NCBI GenBank assembly: GCA_964427425.1
Contig: CAYRUD010000001.1
Location: 291,087 to 355,086, forward strand
From: CAYRUD01 sp964427425
GTDB lineage: Bacteria; Chlamydiota; Chlamydiia; Chlamydiales; FEN-1388
Direction: 5' to 3'
DNA length: 64,000 nucleotides
The notes beneath the pieces were generated by a model. It ran no database searches, was not told the origin of the DNA, and saw only the letters and a list, made by a program, of their open reading frames with translations. Made by a program: the position numbers and the translations under genes. Positions 1 through 9,702 of the stretch are shown piece after piece (the first letter of the stretch is position 1; each line of letters opens with the position of its first letter).

Positions 1-1641
1 CTCCTCTTCAGCGACATAGGTGATGCCTCCTGATGGGTTGTCTCTCCAGTAGGATTTTCCATAGATAAGCCCATGGAGGAATGTCTCTTTAAATGGGGGC
101 TCTCCCATTGCAAAATGGCCCATCATGATCATCCGGGCAACCCAGAAAAAGAGGATATCGTGACCTGTGATAAGGGTCGCATTTGGATAGAACTTATGAA
201 GCTCAGGAGTTTTTTCTGGCCATCCGAGTGTAGAGAAGGGCCAAAGTCCAGATGAGAACCATGTGTCGAGAACGTCAGGGTCTTGCTCCCACTTGTCTGG
301 ATTTGCTTGAACTTCAGGTGGAAGGCCCTCTCCGTCAGAGCAGATGACAATGTTACGATCTTCTTTAAAGTACCAAACAGGAATTTGGTGTCCCCACCAG
401 AGCTGCCGGCTGATACACCAATCACGTAAATTATCAATCCATTGATAGTAGGTGTTTTCCCAACTCTCTGGGATGAGTTTTACTTGCTTTGTCTCAACAT
501 ATTTTCGTAAGACATCTTTGTAGGAGCTGAGCTTGACAAACCATTGTTTGGAAAGCTTTGGCTCAATAGGAGCCTTTGAACGATATGAAACACCAACTCG
601 GTGTGTGTGAGGCTCTATACGGACCAAAAATCCCTTTGCTTTGAGCTCTTCGACGATTGCTTTTCGGGCATCTTCAACTTTCATGCCTTGATAGTGAAGG
701 CCATGCTCATTGAGGGTGCCATTGTTATTCAGGATATTGATCATTGGAAGCGACTGTCTGAGTGCGAGCTGATAGTCATTAGGATCATGTCCTGGAGTAA
801 TTTTAACGACGCCTGTTCCAAATTCAGGGTCAACGAAGTCATCGGCGACAATTGGGATGGTTCTTCCTGTGATTGGATGGTCGATAAGGCATCCGATAAA
901 TGGTTTGTAGCGCTCATCTTTTGGGTGAACAGCAACTGCTGTATCGCCTAAGAGGGTCTCAGGTCTTGTTGTTGCGACAAAAAGGGCATGTGTTGACCCT
1001 TGAAGGGGATAGCGGATTGTGTAGAGAGCTCCTTGTCGCTCTTCATACTCAACCTCATCGTCTGCGAGAGCTGTTTCTGTGACAGGATCCCAGTTGACGA
1101 GATAATCGCCACGATAAATGAGCCCCTTATCGAAGAGGAGCTTAAACATGTGCCGTACAGCTTTATTAGATCCTGGATCCATAGTAAAGCGAAGGCGCTC
1201 CCAGTCGCTTGCGCATCCAAGTGATTTAAGCTGCCCTAAAATGGTAGATTGGCTTTTTTCTTTCCAGTCCCAGACTCGTTCTAAGAATTCGTCTCGGCTG
1301 TACTCGGTTCTGCGCTTTCCTTCTGTTTTGATGAGATGGCGCTCAACAACAGTTTGAGTTGCGATCCCTGCGTGATCAGTTCCTGGCATCCATAACACTT
1401 CATGCCCTGTCATCTTTTTCCAGCGAATGAGGATATCTTGAAGCGTATTCACTAGAGCGTGGCCCATATGAAGAACACCCGTCACATTTGGAGGTGGCAT
1501 CATAATGCAATATGCAGGCTTCTTCGAGTCAGGATCGGCATGAAAGGTTGAGCTATTTTTCCATAGCTCTCGAATTGCCGGTTCGACATTCTGAGCTATA
1601 TATTGAGATGTAAGCTCTTCAGAATCAGTAGGCTGTGTCAT
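1..1641 (-). CDS. valS: Valyl-tRNA synthetase, C-terminal part cut by the window edge
   Basis: Charges tRNA-Val with valine in the cytosol. Only the first 547 codons are present; the reading frame runs open to base 1. The N-terminal class I signature is visible as PPPNVTGVLHMGH, with the HIGH-type tetrapeptide HMGH at residues 58-61. It is followed by the TGHEVLWMPGTDHAG block and a long CP1 editing region containing TTRPETLLGDTA. The KMSKS motif and the anticodon-binding domain lie beyond the window; the family is usually about 900-950 residues. The ATG at 1641 was chosen because an in-frame stop lies a few codons upstream. No strong ribosome-binding site is seen. It lies downstream of fumC on the same strand with a 185-base gap, so it may have its own promoter. 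Confidence 0.96.
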   Translation of the reverse strand, partial: MTQPTDSEELTSQYIAQNVEPAIRELWKNSSTFHADPDSKKPAYCIMMPPPNVTGVLHMGHALVNTLQDILIRWKKMTGHEVLWMPGTDHAGIATQTVVERHLIKTEGKRRTEYSRDEFLERVWDWKEKSQSTILGQLKSLGCASDWERLRFTMDPGSNKAVRHMFKLLFDKGLIYRGDYLVNWDPVTETALADDEVEYEERQGALYTIRYPLQGSTHALFVATTRPETLLGDTAVAVHPKDERYKPFIGCLIDHPITGRTIPIVADDFVDPEFGTGVVKITPGHDPNDYQLALRQSLPMINILNNNGTLNEHGLHYQGMKVEDARKAIVEELKAKGFLVRIEPHTHRVGVSYRSKAPIEPKLSKQWFVKLSSYKDVLRKYVETKQVKLIPESWENTYYQWIDNLRDWCISRQLWWGHQIPVWYFKEDRNIVICSDGEGLPPEVQANPDKWEQDPDVLDTWFSSGLWPFSTLGWPEKTPELHKFYPNATLITGHDILFFWVARMIMMGHFAMGEPPFKETFLHGLIYGKSYWRDNPSGGITYVAEEE

Positions 1642-1826
1642 GGGTGTTAGGCTATTTTTTGTATAAACATAAAAAAGTTCAGACGGAGTAATAGAATGCA
1701 TGAAATGAAGGCGATTAAAAGAGCGCTTCGCCTTCGTTATTCATGATTCAAACGAATATCATACAGAAGATGAGCTCAAGTTGTCTTCCTCTTTTGAATC
1801 AAAGAGGTAAAGTTTTCTTTCTTTTC

Positions 1827-3212
1827 TCAAACCATCTTCTTCGGATCGACTATCTGATCAAATTGTTCCTCAGATAAGGAAGTGAGTTTCATTGCGGCTT
1901 CTTTGAGTGAAAGATTGTGATGATGAGCCCAAAGAGCTACTTCTGCAGCTTTATCATACCCAATCACTGGACTTAAGGATGTGGCTAACATGAGTGATTG
2001 CTCAAGAAGTGATTTAATTTTAGGCTCATTTGCCCTCATCTCTTTCAGGCAAAATTCGATGAAAGAAGATGCAGAATCAGCAAGAAGGTGAATTGATTCA
2101 ATGCAATTCTTTGCTATAAGTGGTTTAAATACATGGAGTTGAAAATGCCCATGAGTTGAAGCGAATGAGATGGCAGCATCATTTCCTAGCACTTGGCATG
2201 CGACCTGCGTCATCGACTCACATTGCGTTGGATTGACTTTACCGGGCATAATCGATGAGCCAGGCTCATTTTCTGGTAAAACGAGCTCGCCAATACCGCA
2301 TCGTGGGCCTGAGGCAAGAAGTCGTATGTCATTGGCAATCTTCATGTAGGAGACAGCGATTCTTCTGAGCGCGCCTGATAGTTCAAGAGCGCTATCGTGA
2401 CAAGAGAGTGCCTCAAAACTATTTCTTGCTGGAATGAAAGGGATAGATGTTTCTTTTGCGATCTTCTGAATGACCTTTTCCTTAAAGTGCGGGGGACAAT
2501 TGAGCCCCGTTCCAACAGCAGTTCCTCCAAGAGCCAGTTCTAAGAGATGCGTTTGTGCAAAGAGAAGCGCTTCTTTGCCCGACTCAATTTGAGCTCGAAA
2601 AGCTGAGATTTCATCGCTCAATCTCATGGGAACTGCGTCCATAAGGTGTGTTCTTCCAACCTTGATGATTGATTGGAACTCCTTTTCTTTCTCTTTGAAC
2701 GCCTGAATAAATGCGTCGAGAGTAGGGATCAGTTTCTTTCTAAGAAGGACAACGAGAGCAATATGCATCGCGCTAGGGAAAACATCGTTTGATGACTGGG
2801 AGCGATTGACGTGATCGTTCGGATGAATTGGCGTTTTCTTTCCTTTTGGGAGCCCTTCTAATTCAGCGGCTCTATTAGCGATCACTTCATTGACATTCAT
2901 ATTAGTCTGTGTTCCAGAACCTGTTTGCCAGACACTTAATGGGAATTCTGAGTGAAACTCAGTGCTTTTAAGCGATTCAATCGAGCGGCAGATGAGATCG
3001 GCAGTTTTATTGTCGAGAAGACCTAGCTCTAAGTTCGTTTGCGCAGCGCACTTTTTAATAATCAGCAATGCTTGAATGATCTCTTGGGGCATGATATGCC
3101 CGCCGATACGGAAATGATCTAAAGATCGCTGTGTTTGAGCTCCATAGAGACGAGAGTCATCTACTTTCACTTCGCCCAAGCTATCTTTTTCAATTCTATA
3201 TGTAATCGACAT
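1827..3212 (-). CDS. fumC: Fumarate hydratase, class II
   Basis: Interconverts fumarate and malate in the TCA cycle; an iron-independent homotetramer in this family. The 461-residue protein has all three conserved blocks: WQTGSGTQTNMNVNE near residues 94-108, GRTHLMDAVP near 186-195, and the superfamily signature GSSIMPGKVNP near 318-328. An upstream ATG at 3233 would add seven residues (MWRFFND). I prefer the internal ATG at 3212 because family members start with a short lead into YRIEKDSLGEV, although the GGAG before it is spaced rather far (about 13 bases). It stands alone between the V-ATPase terminator and valS on the same strand. Confidence 0.96.
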   Translation of the reverse strand: MSITYRIEKDSLGEVKVDDSRLYGAQTQRSLDHFRIGGHIMPQEIIQALLIIKKCAAQTNLELGLLDNKTADLICRSIESLKSTEFHSEFPLSVWQTGSGTQTNMNVNEVIANRAAELEGLPKGKKTPIHPNDHVNRSQSSNDVFPSAMHIALVVLLRKKLIPTLDAFIQAFKEKEKEFQSIIKVGRTHLMDAVPMRLSDEISAFRAQIESGKEALLFAQTHLLELALGGTAVGTGLNCPPHFKEKVIQKIAKETSIPFIPARNSFEALSCHDSALELSGALRRIAVSYMKIANDIRLLASGPRCGIGELVLPENEPGSSIMPGKVNPTQCESMTQVACQVLGNDAAISFASTHGHFQLHVFKPLIAKNCIESIHLLADSASSFIEFCLKEMRANEPKIKSLLEQSLMLATSLSPVIGYDKAAEVALWAHHHNLSLKEAAMKLTSLSEEQFDQIVDPKKMV

Positions 3213-3320
3213 ATCGTTGAAAAATCTCCACATCAGAAATATTTATCTCTACTTCACTTGGTTTGTATGTGGTTCAAGAGTAAATAGGCAAGGAAATTAT
3301 CGATGGGAGCTGAAAGTATA

Positions 3321-3354
3321 AAAAAGCCCTTACTAATTGTCGTAAGGGCTTTTT
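3321..3354. terminator. Rho-independent, bidirectional-looking terminator of the V-ATPase operon
   Basis: A perfect inverted repeat (AAAAAGCCCTTAC ... GTAAGGGCTTTTT, 13-base arms, 8-base loop) lies immediately 3' of atpK. Both strands end in a run of T after the GC-rich stem. On the minus strand it would end the atpE-to-atpK transcript and separate it from fumC. Confidence 0.85.
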
Positions 3355-3372
3355 GCTGACATCAGTGTTTGA

Positions 3373-3810
3373 TTACAGCAAGAGGAGCGAAAAGACGAAG
3401 ATGAAGAGAGAAAAGGACTCAAGAATACCAACGGCTGCAAAGCACTTACCATAGAGTGATGGTTGCTTCAGTGTTGCTTGGATACCTGTCGCAGCAACAA
3501 GACCCTGGAATATTGAGGAGATTCCCATGGATAAGCCTGAGATAAATCCAATCCAAGTAGCAGCTGGCGCTGTAATATTTCCCTTTTGGAGGCTTTGTAA
3601 AATAAGAATCATCAAGATGAAGCCATAGATCGACTGTGATGATGGAGCAGACGCCATACCGATAAATCGTCCATGTCCTTCATCTGTTTTAGTCATAGCT
3701 GCATGAGAGGCTGCTCCTGCAATGTAGCAACCGATACAGCTACCGATTGTAGGAAGGCCAAGAGCCAATACGGGACCTAATTGTTTTACTGAGAGAATTT
3801 CATCAATCAT
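3373..3810 (-). CDS. atpK: V-type ATP synthase subunit K (proteolipid rotor ring)
   Basis: Membrane rotor subunit that carries the coupling ion (H+ or Na+) through the V-type ATPase. The 145-residue protein is two fused hairpins with four hydrophobic segments (about residues 10-35, 50-75, 82-108, 122-145). The ion-binding carboxylate is seen as Glu131 in GILESF. Gln59 in SSQSIYGF sits at the position of the gating glutamine that is an ion ligand in Na+-type K subunits. Last gene of the ATPase operon, followed by a strong terminator. The Shine-Dalgarno AAGGAG lies about 13 bases upstream of the ATG, but only three bases before another ATG that opens a five-codon ORF overlapping this start (see separate entry). 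Ion specificity cannot be settled from this alone. Confidence 0.93.
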   Translation of the reverse strand: MIDEILSVKQLGPVLALGLPTIGSCIGCYIAGAASHAAMTKTDEGHGRFIGMASAPSSQSIYGFILMILILQSLQKGNITAPAATWIGFISGLSMGISSIFQGLVAATGIQATLKQPSLYGKCFAAVGILESFSLFIFVFSLLLL

Positions 3811-3820
3811 TGTTTCTCAT
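3803..3820 (-). promoter_or_regulatory. Five-codon leader ORF overlapping the atpK start
   Basis: The best ribosome-binding site before atpK (AAGGAG) is spaced for the ATG at 3820. That ATG encodes a pentapeptide (MRNND) and stops with TGA inside the first codons of atpK, in another frame. This arrangement could couple atpK initiation to termination of the short ORF. The DNA arrangement is seen directly; the regulatory role is inference. Confidence 0.35.
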
Positions 3821-3881
3821 TAACTCCTTCACCAAATATTTCAAAAATCTTTTCGTGGCTAGAACGCTGCTTTTTTCTTCC

Positions 3882-5816
3882 TTACTCTTTTTCCTCATAT
3901 CGAAGTGGCGTGAATTTTTTTCCGCCTCCTTCAAAAGAGTAGTGATACCATTCAAGGAAGTTTAAACGCAGGCCGTGTATAATTCCGCCAACAGTTGACA
4001 TCAGAATGTTGATGGCATGCGAGATGATCAAGAGGACTGCGCCTAAGACAAAAGGAAGCGATCCTGCGGCCTCATTAATCATTTTCGCAACCAGTGCGCC
4101 TGAAAGGCCTAATGCATAAAGACGTAAGTATGAGAGCGCATCGGCGAAGAGCTGGACTGCCATCATGAATTCGAAGATACCAGAAAATCCGTGCTTGTAG
4201 ATTGAGTAAATCATAGCGCTCACACCGCCAAAGAGCATGAGGTCGCTTCCAACTTTAGCTCCTACTTGAGGAGGAATCCCAAGGGTATAATGGATAAGTG
4301 ATGTTGCTTCAAGATAGGTTGGAAAGTAAAGATAGCCTCCAATAAAGAAAAGAGCCCATCCAAAATAGGCTAGATTTCTCGTTCCATAGCGGAACATGCC
4401 AAGTAGCATATGGATTGCGCCGATTAAGATAGCGGCTTCAAATAAGATGTTGTCTGAATATTTATCTGAAAAAACGCTACCAGTCTTTGAGCTCGGCGTG
4501 TACAAGAACTCATCCACAGTCTTAGGAGGAACATTGTCGTGCGTTTCCATCCATGCTGTAACTTCAGAATCACTCTCTCCTTGGGAGAAGTGGTATTCTC
4601 CTCTTGCTGTTACCAATTTGGTAAGAAGGGAATGGCGACGAAGTGGGTTATTCGTGCTTAATTCAATACCGAAAATTGAGTTACAGAGAAGTCCCCATAT
4701 TACGCAACTTACCCCTAAAAGAGCGACAAGTTTCGCAACTCTTTTCCCAAGAGCGCTTTTGATCCCCTTCATCTGAACATAAAGACCGACTGCCAAGAAG
4801 ATGAGTCCGTAGCCCGCATCGCCAATGATAATTGCGAAAAAGAGAGAGAAGAAAGCGAGAACCCACAAGGAGGGGTCTTTGTCTGTAGGAGATGGCGTGT
4901 CATAAATATGAACTAAATCTTCTCCAACTTCTCCCCATCCTTTGTTCTCGAGGTATGTTGGAATAATCTCATCGTTATCGAGAGCTATTTCCTCAACAAG
5001 AACATTATGTGCTTTTGCTTCTTCTTGTACTCGCTGAAGCTCCGTTCCAGGACACCATCCTGTGAGGATGAAGAGTGTTTCATCCACTTCGAACTGTGAT
5101 TGGTTTTTTGCCTCTTCTTTTCGAGCGATATTGACTTCTCGAATGAGGGCAGCTCGCAGATTTGGAATAAGATGACTTTTCTTTGAAAGCTCTTTTTCGA
5201 TCTGATGGAGTCGAGCTTTGTATGAAATGATCCTCTCTTCGAGGCTTTCTAGCTCTTGACGATCGATCTCTCTTAAACCTGAGGGGAGCGGGGATGGAAG
5301 CTCTTTTGAAGAGACAAATACTTCTCTTTCACCACCATGGCCAATAGAAAGAAGCTCAGGAATAAAGTGAGCAAAATTCTTCGATGTCGCTCCTTCGTAG
5401 AAATGGAGACGAAGAGAGCTATGCTGCTCGATGTATTTGATGTCATCCCATGGAATTTGCCCAATCTTTTGATGAATCAGATGGGTCGGTGTCATGACTT
5501 TTAAATCGAGGCTAATCTTTTCAGCTTCATCTCGAAGGGCTATCACTTCCGCAGCGAACGCGAATGGGTTTCGAATTAAGTAAAAGTTTTTTGTGTCGCT
5601 GTGGTGGCTTGTGTTTATATTGCTGGTTTCTTGGTTGTGCTGAGAGAGGATCTTAATTGCTCGAATGATGTCATAGCCATGATTTCCAAGAAGTTCGCCT
5701 ACAGCTTTCGGCTTATTGACAAATTGGACCTTGCCGAGAGCTTGCATTGCCTCAAGAAATTGATCTAACGGGCCTTTTGTTCCTACAAAGAGGAGCTTTG
5801 TTACATCTACTCGCAT
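3882..5816 (-). CDS. atpI: V-type ATP synthase subunit I (stator a-subunit)
   Basis: Forms the ion half-channels beside the K ring and the stator stalk contact. The 644-residue protein has a soluble, coiled-coil-rich N-terminal half (about 1-320; see ESLEERIISYKARLHQIEKE) and a membrane half. The membrane half has hydrophobic segments starting at FFSLFFAIIIGDAGYGLIF, the characteristic family motif, and continuing through FADALSYLRLYALGLSG near residues 555-575. That segment contains the conserved Arg expected to face the proteolipid carboxylate. Length matches chlamydial and eubacterial V-type I subunits. It is 65 bases after atpK's upstream boundary and 49 bases downstream of atpD, within the operon. 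Confidence 0.95.
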   Translation of the reverse strand: MRVDVTKLLFVGTKGPLDQFLEAMQALGKVQFVNKPKAVGELLGNHGYDIIRAIKILSQHNQETSNINTSHHSDTKNFYLIRNPFAFAAEVIALRDEAEKISLDLKVMTPTHLIHQKIGQIPWDDIKYIEQHSSLRLHFYEGATSKNFAHFIPELLSIGHGGEREVFVSSKELPSPLPSGLREIDRQELESLEERIISYKARLHQIEKELSKKSHLIPNLRAALIREVNIARKEEAKNQSQFEVDETLFILTGWCPGTELQRVQEEAKAHNVLVEEIALDNDEIIPTYLENKGWGEVGEDLVHIYDTPSPTDKDPSLWVLAFFSLFFAIIIGDAGYGLIFLAVGLYVQMKGIKSALGKRVAKLVALLGVSCVIWGLLCNSIFGIELSTNNPLRRHSLLTKLVTARGEYHFSQGESDSEVTAWMETHDNVPPKTVDEFLYTPSSKTGSVFSDKYSDNILFEAAILIGAIHMLLGMFRYGTRNLAYFGWALFFIGGYLYFPTYLEATSLIHYTLGIPPQVGAKVGSDLMLFGGVSAMIYSIYKHGFSGIFEFMMAVQLFADALSYLRLYALGLSGALVAKMINEAAGSLPFVLGAVLLIISHAINILMSTVGGIIHGLRLNFLEWYHYSFEGGGKKFTPLRYEEKE

Positions 5817-5865
5817 CGGCTTATCATTTTAAAGTTCATTACGATGTTTCATAAATTTTTTACTC

Positions 5866-6507
5866 TTAGAGAGATGAGGGCTGCTCTAGCATTCTCTCAT
5901 GCTCTTCTTTTCTTTCGATAATTTTGGCTTTCGCAACTTTTGCTTGTGAAACTTGAGCAAGTTGAAGATCGCCTAAGAAAATTTTGATCTTCTTTATGTT
6001 TTCTTTGCAGCGCGGAATAAGGACTTTCTCAAAGAGATTCACTCGAACAGAGACTTCTTTCAGCTCTCTTTCTAAAATATGAAGTCTTTCACTTGCATAA
6101 TTAAGCTTGATCTTCGTCTCCACATTTCGCTTTACAAGCATAAGGACCGCATCAATCCATACCGGAGTCGCATACAAACTATACTCGAATGGACGGAACG
6201 TAACTGATTTGAGCTTCGGAAGCTCGGCTCCTGCGATGTTTTCTTGCTCTACATCAACATTTTGAATAGAGACCGCTTCCTCGATAGGAAACGGCATGTC
6301 TATACCTAAAAGCGGAGACGCGTCAGTCAAATCAGCCATATCCTTCTTTCTTCGCTCATCAAGAAGATTTTTCTCTTGGCGAGCATTGAGTACTTCAGCT
6401 TGAAGAAGGGACTTCTTTAATTGAAGTGTTGGAAGATACTTTTGGAGCTGATCGAGCATTGTCTTTTGATGTTTCAGCTCATTTTTCGTCAGCTTGATAT
6501 CAGCCAT
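5866..6507 (-). CDS. atpD: V-type ATP synthase subunit D (central rotor stalk)
   Basis: Central-axis subunit that couples rotation of the K ring to the A3B3 head. The 213-residue protein begins ADIKLTKNELKHQKTMLDQLQKYLPTL, the typical D-subunit N-terminal helix, and ends in a second long helix (RCKENIKKIKIFLGDLQLAQV). That antiparallel coiled-coil layout is what the family shows. AAGGA lies ten bases before the ATG. It follows atpB with an 18-base gap, so the two are surely co-transcribed. In eubacterial-type clusters this subunit is essential for rotation; no anomalies are seen. Confidence 0.93.
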   Translation of the reverse strand: MADIKLTKNELKHQKTMLDQLQKYLPTLQLKKSLLQAEVLNARQEKNLLDERRKKDMADLTDASPLLGIDMPFPIEEAVSIQNVDVEQENIAGAELPKLKSVTFRPFEYSLYATPVWIDAVLMLVKRNVETKIKLNYASERLHILERELKEVSVRVNLFEKVLIPRCKENIKKIKIFLGDLQLAQVSQAKVAKAKIIERKEEHERMLEQPSSL

Positions 6508-6525
6508 GCGATCGAAGTCCTTCCA

Positions 6526-7824
6526 TTATTTGACCCAGAATTTATCGAGAACAGATTGCTTAATACCCACTTCATCTCGTGTAAAGCATTCTTTTAATAT
6601 TCTCCATCCTGTGTCGAGTGCTTCTTCAAGAGGCTTATTGACGTTCAAATTCATAAGTTCTTTCTCGAAAAGGCGTGAGAAGTGAAGAAGCTTTTCATCC
6701 CATCGAGAGAGCTTAAAGCCCATAGAGCGGCGCTCTTTTGCCTTCTTCGATTCGGCAAAGAGACGAATCATTGCGTTCGCAATGTCTCCATGATCTTCAC
6801 GGGTGACTTTCCCGATAACAAGCTGCTTAAGGCGAGATAGAGAGCCGAATGGGTCTATGTATCCACCATGGAGGTAGAATTGGCCTTCAGTAATATATCC
6901 TGTGTTGTCAGGGATTGGGTGGGTGACATCATCGCCTGGCATAGTCGTTACAGTCACGAGCGTAATCGATCCGCTGCCTTCAATAGCTACAGCTTTTTCA
7001 TAGCGGCTTGCTAAATCAGAATATAATGAGCCAGGATAGCCTCTATTTGAAGGAACTTGGTCCATTGTGATCGCGATTTCTTTTAACGAGTCAGCGAATG
7101 CGGACATGTCTGTCAAAAGAACGATAACGTTCTTTCCTTCAGTTGCGAAGCGCTCAGCGCATGCCAAAGCCATATCAGGAACGAGAACACATTCTACCGC
7201 TGGATCCGTAGCCTTGTGGACAAACATGACTGTCTTTGTTTGAGATCCGGAACTCTCCGCATTCTCTACAAACTTTTGATATTCTGCAAACGTCAAGCCC
7301 ATGCCGCCAATGATAACTATATCTGCGTCAGCTTGGTTCGCAATCCTCATCAAAAGCTCGTTATATGGCTCACCAGCTACGGAGAAAATTGGGATTTTCT
7401 GTGATTTGACAAGGCAGTTGAAAACGTCGATCATCGGAATGTTTGTTCGAACAATTTCAGATGGAACAATTCTTTTTACTGGGTTGAATGAAGGGCCAGC
7501 AATTTGGATTGGCTCTCCAACAAGAGATGCTCCTCCATCAATTGGCTCGCCAGAGCCACTGAGCCTTCTTCCCAAAAGCTTGTGGGTATAAGTTGCCTGC
7601 ATCTGTCGCCGTAAGAAGGTTACACGATCTCCAGTCGATATTCCTCGTGTGTTTTGAAATACCTGGAGCGTCACCCTTTGGCCCTCAATTCGAAGAACTG
7701 AGGCGTACGCTTTGGTGCCATCGGCCATATCAATACGGGCCAGCTCACCTAAGGCTACCTGAGACGCGGTGACTGTTATGAGGTTACCTCTCATCTCATC
7801 GATTTTTTCATATGTCGTTCGCAT
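6526..7824 (-). CDS. atpB: V-type ATP synthase subunit B (non-catalytic head subunit)
   Basis: Regulatory nucleotide-binding subunit of the A3B3 head. The 432-residue protein starts with the beta-barrel domain (YEKIDEMRGNLITV). Where the catalytic subunit has a Walker A loop, it carries the degenerate FSVAGEPYNEL, which identifies it as B rather than A. The conserved ALACAERFATEGKNVIVLLTD and SDLASRYEKA blocks follow. Length fits the family (about 430-460). It lies 75 bases downstream of atpA in the operon. Confidence 0.96.
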   Translation of the reverse strand: MRTTYEKIDEMRGNLITVTASQVALGELARIDMADGTKAYASVLRIEGQRVTLQVFQNTRGISTGDRVTFLRRQMQATYTHKLLGRRLSGSGEPIDGGASLVGEPIQIAGPSFNPVKRIVPSEIVRTNIPMIDVFNCLVKSQKIPIFSVAGEPYNELLMRIANQADADIVIIGGMGLTFAEYQKFVENAESSGSQTKTVMFVHKATDPAVECVLVPDMALACAERFATEGKNVIVLLTDMSAFADSLKEIAITMDQVPSNRGYPGSLYSDLASRYEKAVAIEGSGSITLVTVTTMPGDDVTHPIPDNTGYITEGQFYLHGGYIDPFGSLSRLKQLVIGKVTREDHGDIANAMIRLFAESKKAKERRSMGFKLSRWDEKLLHFSRLFEKELMNLNVNKPLEEALDTGWRILKECFTRDEVGIKQSVLDKFWVK

Positions 7825-7899
7825 AAGCTTCTTTCTTGCTCTTTAAAACTTCATGAATTCGTACACTTTTCTCAAGCTATAATGAAATGCTCACCACTT

Positions 7900-9702
7900 C
7901 TATGAAAGAGAGAGCATATGTGTAATTTCAGCTCGAGCATTCTTGTATGAGTCAGACCCAAATGGAAGATAGTTCATATTCTTAATCTTGTTTTGCAGAA
8001 CTAAGAAATACGACCTTGCTTCATCATGTGTTGGAAATTCGAAGTCTTTCTCTAATATCTCTCCGATAAGACCGAGCATAGCGATCTGTCGTTTGAGCGG
8101 CGTATAACAATCTTCCTTGTCGAACGCGTTTTGCTGAAGATGGCAAAAATCGTAGAGCTCGGACTTAAGGTAGACGATCAAGTCGTCGATCGCGATACCT
8201 TCTTCACCGACCACTTCCATACGCTTTTTGATTTCATCGCCATTTCGCAAAATTGAGCTTGCGAGCGTGACGAAGCGTCCCCACGATGGCATTTCCTTAT
8301 GAAGGATTGAAGCTACCTGTGTTGTATACTTAGACCATGAGATCAATGGATCGATCGCTGGGTAGCGGCGAGCGTAGGATCGCTCATAGGAAAGTCCTAA
8401 GAACGCGCCGACAACAGCGAGGGTCGCTTGTGTCACAGGCTCCTCAAAGTTTCCTCCAGCAGGAGATACGGCTCCCCCAATCGTCAAAGATCCTTTTTTC
8501 CCATTTTTGGTAATGATGACGCCTGATCTCTCATAGAAGGCTGCAATTCTCGATGCCAAGTATGCAGGGAAAGCTTCTTCGCCAGGGATCTCTTCAAGTC
8601 GGCCGGACATCTCTCGCATCGCTTGCGCCCAGCGAGATGTAGAGTCTGCCAAGAGAAGAACATGAAGCCCCATCTGTCGATAGTACTCGGCGATAGTTGT
8701 TCCCATATAGACTGACGCTTCGCGAGCTGCAACAGGCATGGAAGAAGTATTGCAGATGATGACTGTTCGCTTCATGAGGGTCTCGCCCGTGTGCGGATCA
8801 ACCAGGTGAGGAAATTCCCGTACGACTTCAACAACCTCGCCGGCTCTTTCACCACACGCGACGACGACTACCACATCGACAGAAGAGTATTTCGATAAGT
8901 GGTGCTGAAGAACAGTTTTTCCAGCTCCAAATGGTCCAGGAGTGCAAAACGTGCCTCCTTTCATGATTGAGAACTGGGTGTCGACGATACGGCTGCCAGT
9001 ATCCATCATCTCTTCCGGTCTGACTTTAGTGCCCTCGATGAGCTGATTTTTAATTGGCCATTTTTGGACCATTGTCATCGAGCGCTCGTTGCCATCTTGA
9101 TCCTTGACTTTAGCGATCACTGTGTCGACAGTATAAGACCCATGAGGAGCAAGCCAAGTGATGGTGTATGTTCCATACCAAGAGAAAGGAACCATGATAT
9201 GGTGGGTAAAGCGATTTTCAATCGTTGTTCCGATGGTATCGCCTCGTTGGACAGTGTCACCAATATTGGCCTTTGGTGTGTATTCCCATCGCTTCTTTCG
9301 ATCGAGCGCTGGGATATAGATCCCTCGTGGAAGGAAGTAGCTTTGTTCTTTTGCAATTTCTTCAAGAGGATTCTGAAGACCATCATATACGGCGCTTAAA
9401 AGGCCGGGGCCCAGTTCCGCTTCTAACAGATCGTTTGTAAACTCAACTGGAGTGTCGAGTTTGATATCTCTTGTATCTTCAAAGACTTGAAGTTTTGCCT
9501 CGCCATGAGTAATTTCAAGTACCTCAGCTTTCAGACGTACATGAGGAAGTACAACATAGGCAACTTCACCCTGGCGGATATTTCCTTCAAAAGCGACATG
9601 GAGAAGGTTTCCAAAAGCCTTTGTGACACGTCCCTTAGCTCTATGGGAGTGCGACAGGTGTGGTTCAATTTCCTGTATAGAAGAAGTGGACGTCATGATC
9701 AT
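7900..9702 (-). CDS. atpA: V-type ATP synthase subunit A (catalytic)
   Basis: Catalytic ATP-hydrolysing or synthesising subunit of the peripheral V1 head. The 600-residue protein shows the N-terminal beta barrel, the 'non-homologous' bulge domain characteristic of A subunits (about 115-190, HHIMVPFSWYGTYTITW), and Walker A GPFGAGKT at 256-263. The catalytic-Glu block ACGERAGEVVEV and the LLADSTSRWAQAMREMSGRLEEIPGEE motif follow. Its ATG overlaps the TGA of the upstream DUF2764 gene (ATGA), implying translational coupling. A second ATG two codons in (MTSTSS) is an equally possible start. Confidence 0.97.
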   Translation of the reverse strand: MIMTSTSSIQEIEPHLSHSHRAKGRVTKAFGNLLHVAFEGNIRQGEVAYVVLPHVRLKAEVLEITHGEAKLQVFEDTRDIKLDTPVEFTNDLLEAELGPGLLSAVYDGLQNPLEEIAKEQSYFLPRGIYIPALDRKKRWEYTPKANIGDTVQRGDTIGTTIENRFTHHIMVPFSWYGTYTITWLAPHGSYTVDTVIAKVKDQDGNERSMTMVQKWPIKNQLIEGTKVRPEEMMDTGSRIVDTQFSIMKGGTFCTPGPFGAGKTVLQHHLSKYSSVDVVVVVACGERAGEVVEVVREFPHLVDPHTGETLMKRTVIICNTSSMPVAAREASVYMGTTIAEYYRQMGLHVLLLADSTSRWAQAMREMSGRLEEIPGEEAFPAYLASRIAAFYERSGVIITKNGKKGSLTIGGAVSPAGGNFEEPVTQATLAVVGAFLGLSYERSYARRYPAIDPLISWSKYTTQVASILHKEMPSWGRFVTLASSILRNGDEIKKRMEVVGEEGIAIDDLIVYLKSELYDFCHLQQNAFDKEDCYTPLKRQIAMLGLIGEILEKDFEFPTHDEARSYFLVLQNKIKNMNYLPFGSDSYKNARAEITHMLSLS

